A stretch of DNA of 64,000 nt, taken from Chachezhania sediminis (lineage in GTDB: Bacteria > Pseudomonadota > Alphaproteobacteria > Rhodobacterales > Rhodobacteraceae). Below, in pieces: positions 17,810-26,276 of the stretch. The position numbers and the translations under genes were made by a program. The notes below the pieces were generated by a model. It searched no databases and was not told the origin of the DNA. It saw only the letters and a list, made by a program, of their open reading frames with translations. The stretch's first letter is position 1. Every line of letters begins with the position of its first letter. Location of the stretch: contig NZ_VOPH01000004.1 in assembly GCF_009765275.1 (NCBI RefSeq), positions 62,001 through 126,000 on the forward strand. Reading direction: 5' to 3'.

Positions 17810-18210
17810 TGGGGGCGTCCTGTGGCTGTGTCAGTGGGATCGGGGTGAGGCGGGCATACGCGAAGGCCGGGCGGTGCGCCAGAGCGGGCGATGGTCCCTT
17901 CATCGGTCGCATGAGCGATGGCGCGCAACAGTCCGGACCGGATCCTGGCTGTGAACCAGCCAGCGGCGGGGGTGCTCGAAGCTGCAATTCGCCGGAATTC
18001 TATCTCGCCGAAGTCTGCCAAGGTCCGCTATGCGGGACCAAGCTGCCGTTCGCATTGCTGCGTCGAATGGCGGGTTTTGGATAAAAGCAGGAATTCCAGC
18101 CAATCACTGACCATGTTGGAAGGGGCAGTCCCCAACGTTGACGGAGGCTTTTGTAGGTGGTAGCGAGAATGCTCATATAATGGATGCGGCATCGTAGACG
18201 CCGAGAAAAT
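17810..18210. other. Gene-poor stretch with decayed sequence before the HEAT-like gene
   Basis: About 400 bases without a credible gene. The part 17960-18080 contains AGGTCCGCTATGCGGGACC and GCTGCCGTTCGCATTGCTG, words I recall from degenerate intergenic elements scattered through alphaproteobacterial genomes; this is memory, not a search. After about 18085 base composition falls and a promoter-like TATAAT appears at 18176. Confidence 0.4.
18151..18181 (+). promoter_or_regulatory. Candidate promoter of the HEAT-like gene
   Basis: A perfect TATAAT at 18176-18181 lies 29 bases before the ATG at 18211. The best upstream element is TTGTAG at 18151-18156, a weak -35 with a long 19-base spacer. Such a canonical -10 box is unusual in this GC-rich window and fits the foreign composition of the gene. 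Confidence 0.45.
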
Positions 18211-18903
18211 ATGACCCCCGAAGAAATGATCCAGCTTGTCGTGTCTGGCAGCGAGGATGACTACAGCCAAGAGCTGAACTCGGCTTTCCACAACGGCTTT
18301 CCGATTGAACACCTGAAGCCTCTACTAACCTCTAAAAATATTGAGATTCAAGGCCTTGGCTCGCACCTTGCATACGAGCTTGGTCCTAAGGTGCGCCCCT
18401 TGCTTGAAGAAATAGTGCCTTTGCTTGAGAGCGAAAGACCGCAAATCCGCTCGGATGCGATCATTATCTTACTCGATTGTGCAACCCGCTTCGATGCTGA
18501 ACCGCTTGGCAAGGTATTCTGTCTTTTGGACGACCCAGATCCATTTGTGCAGCGGGGGGCTATGCGATTTGTTCAACACTGCGAGCGGGCGGAGTTGAAT
18601 GTTGGTATCAACGCTGCGGCGCGACTATGCCCCGGCACAGTATTCGAGGATTTCCCCAGATTTTTGGGGAAGGACTTCTACAACTACCGTCCCATTTCAC
18701 GCGCTATCTTGAGGCAACTTTTGTTGCATGAAAGCGTCGTCGCAAAAAGGCTGGCGGTTGGATTGGCTTCAAGGCCAAGGCAAGTTGTCGACAAAACCTT
18801 CTTAGACCTCGTGTCAGAGGCAACAGAGGAAGAGTGTCAAAATGTATTGCTGTGGGCGCGCAACCCAACCCGCTACTCGGGCACTATAGCTAGGTACCTT
18901 TGA
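18211..18903 (+). CDS. HEAT-repeat-like protein of unknown function, low GC
   Basis: 230 residues, not recognised as a named family. The chain is all-helical in appearance, with repeated helix pairs such as LEEIVPLLESERPQIRSDAI and LGKVFCLLDDPDPFVQRGAM, which fit HEAT/armadillo-type repeats. No signal peptide, membrane segment or catalytic motif is visible. The first 150 coding bases hold 74 G or C (49%), far below neighbouring genes, and codons such as TTA, CTA and ATA occur. This suggests recent transfer. Possible roles include an orphan immunity or adaptor protein, but nothing nearby shows a partner. ATG 18211 is chosen over 18184 because it follows the -10 box sensibly. Confidence 0.7.
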   Translation: MTPEEMIQLVVSGSEDDYSQELNSAFHNGFPIEHLKPLLTSKNIEIQGLGSHLAYELGPKVRPLLEEIVPLLESERPQIRSDAIIILLDCATRFDAEPLGKVFCLLDDPDPFVQRGAMRFVQHCERAELNVGINAAARLCPGTVFEDFPRFLGKDFYNYRPISRAILRQLLLHESVVAKRLAVGLASRPRQVVDKTFLDLVSEATEEECQNVLLWARNPTRYSGTIARYL

Positions 18904-19387
18904 ATGGATTGACGAATTTCCGCTTTCAATATGGTGTCGACATTGACGCGTGACGCAGCTTTTGGTGGTTTGGGCTCGAAGCTGACCTGCGGCGGCGCGG
19001 CGCAATGGATGCCCAGGTGATCGGTCTGCCCGGCAGTGAAGCGGAACAAGGTCAACATCAACTTGTCGTTTCGCCCGGGGGCGCACCCCGGGCCGCGCCC
19101 GACCCTCCCCCCCGGGAGGGCGCATTGGTGACGTCCCGCCCCGAACTCAGGGTGAGAGGGACTACCGCGCCATGCATCAGCTCGGATTTCGTCTGCGCCC
19201 ACCCAGGATTGGGCGCTGCCCTTTTTTCTCCGGCTTCAGATCAGAATGGCCTCGCACCCGATCTTTGCCGCGTGGTGTTCTGCCCCCCCAACTGAGCCAA
19301 TCCGCCTGGTGAACCTGGCCCTGGCCGCCTTGTCGCCTTGGAAGGCGCGGTTCGGGACGATCTGGCTGTCTCTGGTCGGGGAGATGC
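18904..19387. other. Gene-free stretch between the HEAT-like gene and imuA
   Basis: 484 bases with no gene I can support. It contains a CG-rich repeat-like segment (about 19071-19125: CGCCCGGGGGCGC, then CCCTCCCCCCCGGGAGGG, a hairpin) of a kind common between genes in this group. This is the position where imuB would be expected downstream of imuA, and no imuB or dnaE2 start is present. Confidence 0.5.
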
Positions 19388-20098
19388 TCACGAGAACTGG
19401 CGGAAAGGGCTGACGTCAATAGCCTGCCTGTCCGTTCGCGCAGCCGTCCAGCCCGTCGGCGGCAGGGCCCGGGCGCGGCGGCGGGCGAGGTGCCAGGTTT
19501 CATGCCAAGTCTCCGCCGCGGTCCCGTCATGGGTCGGGGCCATGTGCCAGCGGGTTTCGATCCCCTGCGCGCCGCCGTCGCCCGGGGTCAGCAGAAGGCC
19601 CAGCGGGCCGGGGAGGTCGGAGGCCTCGGGGGGCTGCATCGACTCGCGGACGCTCTGCGGTGCCGCGCGGCGGCTGGCGGCCAGTGTCTCGGCCCCGGTT
19701 TCGGCGGCCAGGTGCAGGCGGCGGACCGGGGTCAGGGCCGGCGGCGCCGGGAGGTCGACCACGACAAGGGGGGCGGCGCCGGACCGCAGCGCCTCTTCCG
19801 CGCACCACAGCAGATCCTCGCCCCGTTGCGGCGCCACGAACAGGAACCGGCCGGGCTGGGCGAAATCGGCCAGGCCTTCGGAATGCAGCCGGTCCGGCGA
19901 CCAGGCGGGCACGATCCAGATCACCGGCCCGTTCAGCCGCCCCGCGACCCAGGCCGCGAAGGTGCGCCGGGCGGGGCCGCAGGCCTCGTGCACGCGCGAG
20001 GCCGCCAGGAACGGTGCGTCCCGGCCGGGGGCGAGGTGCAGGCCGGGACGCCGGTCCTCGGGCCGGCCTCGACCGGGGGAGAAGAGCTGAGTCGTCAT
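19388..20098 (-). CDS. imuA: ImuA-family protein (translesion mutasome accessory), orphan
   Basis: A 236-residue RecA-like protein resembling the ImuA proteins encoded before imuB and dnaE2 in SOS mutagenesis cassettes. Recognisable parts are [56 protein letters not shown] and [12 protein letters not shown], in family order. No Walker A is present, as is usual for ImuA. The downstream partners are missing: the next gene is the foreign HEAT-like one on the other strand. A LexA box was not seen at the start, though the region ATGTTCCTATTATGTTCTCA at 20113-20132 carries two GTTC-like half sites typical of alphaproteobacterial LexA sites (GTTC-N7-GTTC). Confidence 0.7.
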   Translation of the reverse strand: MTTQLFSPGRGRPEDRRPGLHLAPGRDAPFLAASRVHEACGPARRTFAAWVAGRLNGPVIWIVPAWSPDRLHSEGLADFAQPGRFLFVAPQRGEDLLWCAEEALRSGAAPLVVVDLPAPPALTPVRRLHLAAETGAETLAASRRAAPQSVRESMQPPEASDLPGPLGLLLTPGDGGAQGIETRWHMAPTHDGTAAETWHETWHLARRRARALPPTGWTAARTDRQAIDVSPFRQFS

Positions 20099-20114
20099 GG
20101 GAACAGGATGGCAT

Positions 20115-20129
20115 GTTCCTATTATGTTC
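20115..20129. promoter_or_regulatory. Candidate LexA-type GTTC-N7-GTTC site before imuA
   Basis: Just upstream of the imuA start (minus strand ATG at 20098) the sequence reads GTTCCTATTATGTTC: GTTC, seven bases, GTTC. That matches the alphaproteobacterial LexA operator pattern GTTC-N7-GTTC exactly. Its position some 15 bases before the start fits SOS control of imuA. Confidence 0.65.
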
Positions 20130-20198
20130 TCAATTCTTTGTCCGCGGTCGGGGCTGGAACGCCCCGGACGGCAGGGGCACTGCCGCCCGGTGACGGGA

Positions 20199-20924
20199 TC
20201 AGTCCCGGCCGGCGATCATGATCGCGTCCGCCAGTGCGGCGGGATCGCTGAAGCAGATCTCGTGGCTGCCGGGGATCTGGACCAGACGGAACAGGCCCAG
20301 CTTTTCCGACAGGCGCGGATGCCAGCCCAGGCTTTGCGGCAGGGCCGTGTCTTCGGTGCAGTTGATGTAGGACTTGGCGCATTCGAACTCGGCCGGGTTC
20401 TTCGACAGGGCGATCTTGTCGGTGAAGGTCGCGTAGGGGTGGGGGTTCAGCCGGTCGAAGGCGGATTGTGCCAGGTCCGCGGGGGCGTCGTTGATAAAGG
20501 CCTCGCGCCAGATCGGGTAGGGCAGCATCACGCTGTTGTCGTCGCTGGCGGCCGCGACCTGGTCGAACAGGTCCACGTAATGCGGCGGCACCATGTCGTT
20601 CAGGCATTCGCCGTCGCTCGGCACGAAGGCGTTCCAGTAGATCAGCCGCCGGATCCGGCCCGGCACGCGGTCGGCCACGCCGGTGATCACCATACCGCCA
20701 TAACTGTGGCCCAGCAGGATCACGTCCGACAGGTCGTTGTCTTCCAGGTAGGTCACGATGGACGCGACGGCAGGGGCCAGCCCCTGCCGGCGGTCGTCGC
20801 CCGGCGCGTTGCCCGCCACGGTCGGGCAATGGACCACGTGACCTGCGGCGCGGATCGGGGCGGCGACATCCTCGAACAGCTCTCCTGTGTGCCAGGCGCC
20901 GTGGACCAGGACATATGTAGACAT
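20199..20924 (-). CDS. Alpha/beta hydrolase
   Basis: A 241-residue soluble hydrolase. [11 protein letters not shown] gives the oxyanion HG strand, [10 protein letters not shown] is the nucleophile elbow with the catalytic Ser, and [12 protein letters not shown] holds the likely catalytic His near the C-terminus. It resembles the salicylate esterase/hydroxynitrile lyase-type group, but the substrate is unknown. ATG 20924 has GGAGG upstream. It diverges from an AraC-type regulator 59 bases away, which probably controls it. Confidence 0.87.
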   Translation of the reverse strand: MSTYVLVHGAWHTGELFEDVAAPIRAAGHVVHCPTVAGNAPGDDRRQGLAPAVASIVTYLEDNDLSDVILLGHSYGGMVITGVADRVPGRIRRLIYWNAFVPSDGECLNDMVPPHYVDLFDQVAAASDDNSVMLPYPIWREAFINDAPADLAQSAFDRLNPHPYATFTDKIALSKNPAEFECAKSYINCTEDTALPQSLGWHPRLSEKLGLFRLVQIPGSHEICFSDPAALADAIMIAGRD

Positions 20925-20983
20925 CGGGGTTTCCTCCACTCTAGTCTTCTCCACCGATCATAGCGGCGGAAGGAGCGCTGCGA

Positions 20984-21979
20984 ATGGCCATCTCTCACAA
21001 TTCCTGTGCTGAAACTCGGGCTGCGCCGCAGGTCTGGCAGACCAGCGACGTGCGCCAGGGCGAGGCGTTCGAGTTCTATCGCGAAGGGATCTGTGCTGCC
21101 TTCATGCCGCTGCGCCCGGAACTGGCGCGGGACCGGCGCGGGGCTTTCCGGGCCTCCATCGCGTCGCACCGGCTGGGCAGCGGCGTGCTGAACCTGGTCA
21201 CCTCGCGCCCGCACGAGGTTCATCGGGGCCGGGCGGAAATCGCGGTCTCGCCGGTGCCGTGCTATTATGTGAACCTGCAACTGGGAGGGGCCTGCCAGAT
21301 CGCGCAAGGAAGGCACGAGATGACCCTGCGGGCCGGGGATGTCGGCATCTTCGACGGGGCGGAACCGTTCCTGCTGGACCACGGGGATTGCGACGATCTG
21401 AAAGTGGCATCGCTTCTGGTGCCCAAGGCGACCTTCGATCCGCGGACGGACGGGGTCTGCAACGGGGTGCCGAAACGGCTGACGGCCCATGGCCGTGTCG
21501 GCGCGGCCCTGGGCGAAGCCATGCGTGCCCTGGCGATGTCCGCAGACAGCGGGGCAGGGACCGAGGCACGGGATCTGTATGACGTGGTGCTGTCGCTGGC
21601 GGTGCTGGCCGCGCGGACGACCGAGGAGACCGCGCCCGAGGATCGCCAGGCGGCGCAGCACCGGCGGTTGCAGCGGATCGTGGCGGCGGGATGCGCCGAC
21701 AACGGGTTCACGGCGGCGACTTGCGCGGCCGAGGCCGGGCTTTCGGTCGGGCATCTGCACAACTTGTTCGCCCGGCAGGGGGATACGTTCGGATCCTGCC
21801 TGCGCCGGCACCGGTTACAACGGGCGGCGCGACTGCTGCAGGATCCGGCGCTGGCGCACTTGCCGGTGGCAGAGATCGGCTATCGTGCAGGGTTCGGCGA
21901 TGCCTCGCATTTCGGGCGGGTGTTCCGCGAAGCCTATGGACGGACGCCTGCGGACTGGCGGAAGGGGCATCATCGTTAG
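20984..21979 (+). CDS. AraC-family transcriptional regulator
   Basis: 331 residues: an AraC-binding-like N-terminal sensor (about 30-190) and a C-terminal pair of helix-turn-helix motifs (about 225-328). The second HTH is marked by LPVAEIGYRAGFGDASHFGRVFREAYGRTPADWR, read as two segments here. GGAAGGAG precedes the ATG. Divergent arrangement with the alpha/beta hydrolase suggests local control; the inducer is unknown. Confidence 0.88.
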   Translation: MAISHNSCAETRAAPQVWQTSDVRQGEAFEFYREGICAAFMPLRPELARDRRGAFRASIASHRLGSGVLNLVTSRPHEVHRGRAEIAVSPVPCYYVNLQLGGACQIAQGRHEMTLRAGDVGIFDGAEPFLLDHGDCDDLKVASLLVPKATFDPRTDGVCNGVPKRLTAHGRVGAALGEAMRALAMSADSGAGTEARDLYDVVLSLAVLAARTTEETAPEDRQAAQHRRLQRIVAAGCADNGFTAATCAAEAGLSVGHLHNLFARQGDTFGSCLRRHRLQRAARLLQDPALAHLPVAEIGYRAGFGDASHFGRVFREAYGRTPADWRKGHHR

Positions 21980-22137
21980 TCGGGTCCTTCGACCCATCGT
22001 CCCGCCCGGCGGTACGCCGGACAGCGTCGGGCCCGTCCCGGAAGGGCGCCTTGCGGCCGTGCCGCGGGCCGGCCGCCGCGCTTCGTTCCCGGACGTTCGA
22101 CGTCCCGCCGCGGCGGCGATCCGGCTCGGAATGTCTG

Positions 22138-23622
22138 CTACGGCGCCCGGTCCGGGTGACGGATCGCCAGTCCGGCGCCCTTGGGATAGGGCAAGGGTCC
22201 GTGCGCCGCGCTCATCCGGGCCAGGTTTTCCGCCAGCGCGCCTTCGGTCGCGCAGGGCTGCCGGGTCGCAAGGTCGACATGCAGCATGAAATGTTCGCCC
22301 GTGGCCACCGTCTTGCCGTTCACCTTCATCTTGTGGAACAGGTGCAGCTTGCGCCCTTCGCCCAGCAACATCTGGGTCCGGATCTCGATCCGGTCTCCGG
22401 CATGGACCTCTCCCAGGTGGCGCAGGTGGCTTTCGGCTGTGAAAAAGCTCTTTCCGCCGGCGATATAGTCGTCGTCCACGCCCAGCTTGTTCATGAAGCT
22501 GAACGTGCCTGCCGCAAAGGCCTCCTGATAGCGGGGTTCGGTCATGTGGCCGTTGAAATCGGTCCAGTCGAGCGGCACCGCCCGGGACACGGTCAGCAGC
22601 GGTTGGGACAGGTCTTCCAGCTCTGCCACGGTGCGGCCCGGCTCGGTCTCGCGCTTCCGCTGCGCGTCACGGTCGGCCAGCAGCTTGCCGGCCCCCCAGT
22701 TCCAGTGTTTCAGGCCGCGCAGGATCGACACCAGGTTCGCATCCCGGATCCGTTCCAGTTCCCGGATGGAATGATGGCCGGACTGCGCATCCGACTGGCC
22801 GGCGATGCGGTCGACCAGGTCGTCGTTGAATTCGGGGACGTCCATCAGTTTCGTCCAGGGCCATTCCAGCGCCGGGCCGAACTGGGACAGGAAATGGCGC
22901 ATGCCGGCCTCTCCCCCGGCAATCCGGTAGGTCTCGAAGAGGCCCATCTGCGCCCAGCGAAGGCCAAAGCCCATGCGGATCGCCTCGTCGATCTCCTCTG
23001 TCGTGGCGATGCCGTCGCTGACCAGCCACAGCGCCTCGCGCCAGACGGCCTCCAGCAAGCGGTCGGCGACATGGGCGTCGATTTCCTTCTTCAGATGAAG
23101 GGGGTACATGGTCAGGCTGGACAGGATCGCCTTGGCGTCCTCGATCACCGGGCCCGGATTGGCGTCCGTCGTGACCAGTTCCACCAGGGGCAGCAGATAG
23201 ACCGGGTTGAACGGGTGCGTCACCACGATCTGCCCGGGTCGGGCGCGGCCCGCCTGCAACTCCGACGGCTTGAAGCCCGAGGTCGACGAACCGACGATGG
23301 CATCGGCCGCGGCCGCGGCCTCGACCTGTTCCAGAACGGCCTGTTTCAGGGCCAGCCGTTCCGGCACGCTTTCCTGGATCCAGGCGGCGCCTTCGACGGC
23401 CTCTGCCACGGTCGGATGAAAGGTCATCCGGCCTTCTTCCGGCATGGGAAAACTGGTCAGGCCCGGCACGGCGCGGCGGGCATTGTCCAGCACGGCGCCG
23501 ATCTTGCGGCCGGCCTCGGGATCCGGATCGAAGATCCGCACGTCCCACCCCGCCTGAAGGAACCGCGCCACCCAGCCGCCGCCGATGACGCCCCCGCCGA
23601 TTATTGCTGCCGTTCGCGTCAT
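22138..23622 (-). CDS. lcdH: L-carnitine dehydrogenase fused to a betainyl-CoA thioesterase domain
   Basis: 494 residues in two parts. Residues 1-300 are a 3-hydroxyacyl-CoA dehydrogenase-type enzyme: IIGGGVIGGGWVARF Rossmann loop, SSTSGFKPSEL and VTHPFNPVYLLPLVE. Residues about 345-494 form a hot-dog thioesterase (DWTDFNGHMTEPRY). This fusion is known for carnitine 3-dehydrogenases that oxidise L-carnitine to 3-dehydrocarnitine. With the upstream beta-keto acid cleavage enzyme, dehydrocarnitine would give betainyl-CoA and acetoacetate, and the thioesterase would release glycine betaine. It overlaps the lipocalin gene by ATGA. Confidence 0.92.
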   Translation of the reverse strand: MTRTAAIIGGGVIGGGWVARFLQAGWDVRIFDPDPEAGRKIGAVLDNARRAVPGLTSFPMPEEGRMTFHPTVAEAVEGAAWIQESVPERLALKQAVLEQVEAAAAADAIVGSSTSGFKPSELQAGRARPGQIVVTHPFNPVYLLPLVELVTTDANPGPVIEDAKAILSSLTMYPLHLKKEIDAHVADRLLEAVWREALWLVSDGIATTEEIDEAIRMGFGLRWAQMGLFETYRIAGGEAGMRHFLSQFGPALEWPWTKLMDVPEFNDDLVDRIAGQSDAQSGHHSIRELERIRDANLVSILRGLKHWNWGAGKLLADRDAQRKRETEPGRTVAELEDLSQPLLTVSRAVPLDWTDFNGHMTEPRYQEAFAAGTFSFMNKLGVDDDYIAGGKSFFTAESHLRHLGEVHAGDRIEIRTQMLLGEGRKLHLFHKMKVNGKTVATGEHFMLHVDLATRQPCATEGALAENLARMSAAHGPLPYPKGAGLAIRHPDRAP

Positions 23623-24116
23623 TGCGTTGCCCCGTCCAGTTTCGTCATGTCATAGCCAAAGTAGTTCGCCACCGACCGCGCGGCGATCAGGTCCTTTTCC
23701 GGAACCTCCTGCGTGCGGCTGACGATCCGCGCGCGGTTCCCGTCCAGCTGCCCGATCAGGGCGGTGCGATAGCCGCTGTCCACCCACAGCACCCATTGCT
23801 TCGGAACCGGACCGGCAAAGTAGAGCTTGCCTGTATTCGCGGCCTCGAAGAGTTCCTGCCAGTCATCTCCGATGATCGTGCCGTTGCCGGTGCTGCGCTC
23901 CCTGCCGCCAAGCGCCTTCGTCTCGAAAAGCTTGTCGATCTGCGGCCGGACCGCCGGTTGCGGTTCGGTGCTGACCGTTGCCGCCTGATACCAGATACCG
24001 CCAAAGCGGGACGCGTCGATGCCTTCCCCCGGGACCGGGGGCTGATCCGGCACGACGCAGCCGGCCAGCGCCGACAGGGCGCCGCCCAGGACCGTCCGCC
24101 GGGTCCAGCCCGTCAC
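23619..24116 (-). CDS. Lipocalin-family lipoprotein in the carnitine operon
   Basis: A 165-residue lipoprotein: WTRRTVLGGALSALAGC gives a short signal with lipobox and Cys at 20. SRFGGIWYQAATVS is the lipocalin GxW strand, and the chain length fits the bacterial Blc-type barrel. Known Blc proteins bind lysophospholipids or fatty acids. The GTG start overlaps the upstream gene's stop (GTGA) and the stop overlaps the carnitine dehydrogenase start, so it is translationally coupled on both sides. Its role in carnitine use is unknown. Confidence 0.82.
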   Translation of the reverse strand: MTGWTRRTVLGGALSALAGCVVPDQPPVPGEGIDASRFGGIWYQAATVSTEPQPAVRPQIDKLFETKALGGRERSTGNGTIIGDDWQELFEAANTGKLYFAGPVPKQWVLWVDSGYRTALIGQLDGNRARIVSRTQEVPEKDLIAARSVANYFGYDMTKLDGATQ

Positions 24117-25021
24117 ACCGGGGCCCGCCTGGTCAGGCCCAGCTTCTTGCGGACCTCTTCCGGGCCGATGACGCGGGCGCCCATGTTTTCGATGATGGTC
24201 TTGGCACGGTCGACCAGCTGCCAGTTCTCGGCCAGGACGCCCTTGTCCAGCCACAGGTTGTCTTCCAGCCCCACCCGGACGTTCCCGCCCGCAAGGACCG
24301 ATGCCGCGACATAGGCCATCTGGTTCCGCCCCAGAGCGAAGGCGGAAAAGGTCCAGCCTGCGGGCACGTTGTTGACCATCGCCATGAAGGTGTTCAGGTC
24401 GTCCGGCGCGCCCCAGGGCACGCCCATGCACAGCTGGACCAGCGCGGGGTCTTCCAGGATACCGTCGGCGACCAGTTGGCGCGCGTACCACAGGTGGCCG
24501 GTATCGAAGGCCTCGATCTCGGGCTTCACGCCCAGGGCGGTCATCTGGCGGCCCATCTCCTGCAACATGCCGGGCGTGTTGGTCATCACGTAATCGGCTT
24601 CGGCAAAGTTCATCGTGCCGCAGTCCAGCGTGCAGATCTCGGGCCGGCATTCGGTGACATGGGCCATGCGTTCGGTGGCGCCGGCCATGTCGGTGCCCGG
24701 GCCCGGCGGCAGCGGATTGTCGGTGCCGCCCAGGATCAGGTCGCCGCCCATGCCGGCGGTCAGGTTCAGCACCACGTCGACATCGGATGCGCGGATCCGG
24801 TCGGTCAGCTCGCGATAGAGCTTGGGGTCCCGCGACGGCGCACCGGTTTCGGGATCGCGGACATGGCAATGGACCACCGCCGCCCCGGCCTTGGCCGCCG
24901 CTATGGCGCTGTCGGCGATCTGTTCAGGCGAGCGCGGCACATGCGGGCTGCGGTCCTGGGACCCGCCGGATCCGGTCACGGCACAGGTGATGAAGACGTC
25001 CCGGTTCATGGAAAGGGGCAT
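24113..25021 (-). CDS. Beta-keto acid cleavage enzyme (BKACE), probable dehydrocarnitine cleavage
   Basis: A 302-residue Zn-dependent TIM barrel of the 3-keto-5-aminohexanoate cleavage family. VFITCAVTGSGG opens the barrel, VVHCHVRDPETG provides two Zn ligands (His 51 and 53), and VGLEDNLWLDKG carries the conserved glutamate. BKACE enzymes condense a beta-keto acid with acetyl-CoA to give acetoacetate and a new CoA ester. Linkage to carnitine dehydrogenase points to 3-dehydrocarnitine as substrate. Start at 25021 is preferred (GGAG nine bases upstream); an alternative ATG is at 25009. Confidence 0.88.
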   Translation of the reverse strand: MPLSMNRDVFITCAVTGSGGSQDRSPHVPRSPEQIADSAIAAAKAGAAVVHCHVRDPETGAPSRDPKLYRELTDRIRASDVDVVLNLTAGMGGDLILGGTDNPLPPGPGTDMAGATERMAHVTECRPEICTLDCGTMNFAEADYVMTNTPGMLQEMGRQMTALGVKPEIEAFDTGHLWYARQLVADGILEDPALVQLCMGVPWGAPDDLNTFMAMVNNVPAGWTFSAFALGRNQMAYVAASVLAGGNVRVGLEDNLWLDKGVLAENWQLVDRAKTIIENMGARVIGPEEVRKKLGLTRRAPV

Positions 25022-25160
25022 GGCGCGCAGCTCCGTAACTGTTTTCTGGTCGTACTCTTGCGCGGGGCCGGCAGCGACGGCAATCCCTGCCGCGGCGGCT
25101 TCATGGGACAAATGCGACACCGGTTTGACAAAGCGCGTGCCCGGGACGATGGTCCCTTCG

Positions 25161-26036
25161 ATGACGAACCCTGCCGCCCCCGCCATATCCAGCACCGACG
25201 CCCGGGGCGTGGCCCTGATGGTCGCGGCCATGCTGGGCATTCCCGTCGTCGATGGCTTTGCCAAGTATCTCAGCGCCGATTATTCGCCGCTTTTCATCGC
25301 ATGGGCGCGCTATGCGGTGGCATCGGGCATCGTGTTGCCGCTGGCCGTCCTGCGCTTCGGCCGCCATATCTTCCCGACCGAAAACCTGAAGGCCCATATC
25401 CTGCGCACGACCTTCCTGGTGGGGGCGATGACGCTTTATTTCATCGCGATTTCCACCATTCCGCTGGCCATGGCGGTGGGGGCCTTCTTCGTCGGACCCA
25501 TCGTGGCTGTGGTCCTGTCGGTCCTGCTGCTGGGCGAGCGCATGACCACCCGCAAGGGCATCAGCCTGGGCCTGGGCGTGCTGGGCGCGGCGGTGATCCT
25601 GCGCCCGGGCGGTACGGTGGAGCCGGGGGTGATCCTGGCCTTCGCGGCCGGGTGCCTCTTTGCCTTCTACCTCGTGTCGACGCGCACCGCGTCGCAGAAC
25701 ACCGATCCCGTGAAGACGCTGGCCTTTCAATGCGTGCTGGGCAGCCTTCTTCTGGCCCCGCAGGCCGTCGTGACGGCCCAGGTGCCGGCTGCCGATACGC
25801 TGATCCTGTTTGCGGGGCTGGGGCTGTTCTCGGCTCTCTGCCACCTGATGTCGATTGCCGCCTTTCGCTGGGCCGATGCGTCCACCCTTGCGCCGCTGGT
25901 CTATCTGGAACTGGTCGGCGCCGCCGCCATCGGGATCTTCGTCTTCGCAGAGGTGCCGACCCTGCCGACGTTGGCCGGTGTCGCCCTGATTGCGGCCGGG
26001 GGGCTGGTCTTGATGGTGAAGGTGCCGCGCGCCTAG
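25161..26036 (+). CDS. DMT-superfamily (EamA) transporter
   Basis: 291 residues with about ten membrane helices in two EamA repeats; FVGPIVAVVLSVLLLGERMTTRKG ends the first and LVYLELVGAAAIGIFVFAEVP the second. Such proteins export or exchange metabolites. It diverges from the carnitine operon, with about 140 bases of shared upstream DNA, so it may move a related compound; this is inference. Start is 25161 or in-frame 25149; no strong ribosome site decides. Confidence 0.82.
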   Translation: MTNPAAPAISSTDARGVALMVAAMLGIPVVDGFAKYLSADYSPLFIAWARYAVASGIVLPLAVLRFGRHIFPTENLKAHILRTTFLVGAMTLYFIAISTIPLAMAVGAFFVGPIVAVVLSVLLLGERMTTRKGISLGLGVLGAAVILRPGGTVEPGVILAFAAGCLFAFYLVSTRTASQNTDPVKTLAFQCVLGSLLLAPQAVVTAQVPAADTLILFAGLGLFSALCHLMSIAAFRWADASTLAPLVYLELVGAAAIGIFVFAEVPTLPTLAGVALIAAGGLVLMVKVPRA

Positions 26037-26276
26037 TCGGGGAAGCTCTTCACAGGCGGCCTGACCGCCCGGCTGCGGGCCGGGGAGCGACCGACTGTCC
26101 CGCGCCAGATGAATGGAGGGCCGCGGCGTTGCGCCAGTCCTGCGGATTGATTGCCTACCGTCTTGCCTTCGCGCGGCCCTGCCGCACGCCGGGGCCGGGG
26201 GTATCGGCAAAGCCGCAGTTGGCCTTGCCGGGCGACGGGTCTAAGACCTTGCCATACCCTTGAAAGGAACACGTAC

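Noticed and set aside
19177-19530. Possible remnant of imuB downstream of imuA
   Set aside because: Frames in this region were read by eye and show none of the Y-family polymerase motifs, so a remnant cannot be supported.
22138-23655. Long plus-strand frame opposite the carnitine dehydrogenase
   Set aside because: The minus-strand protein has clear Rossmann and hot-dog motifs; the plus-strand frame is a mirror with no family features.
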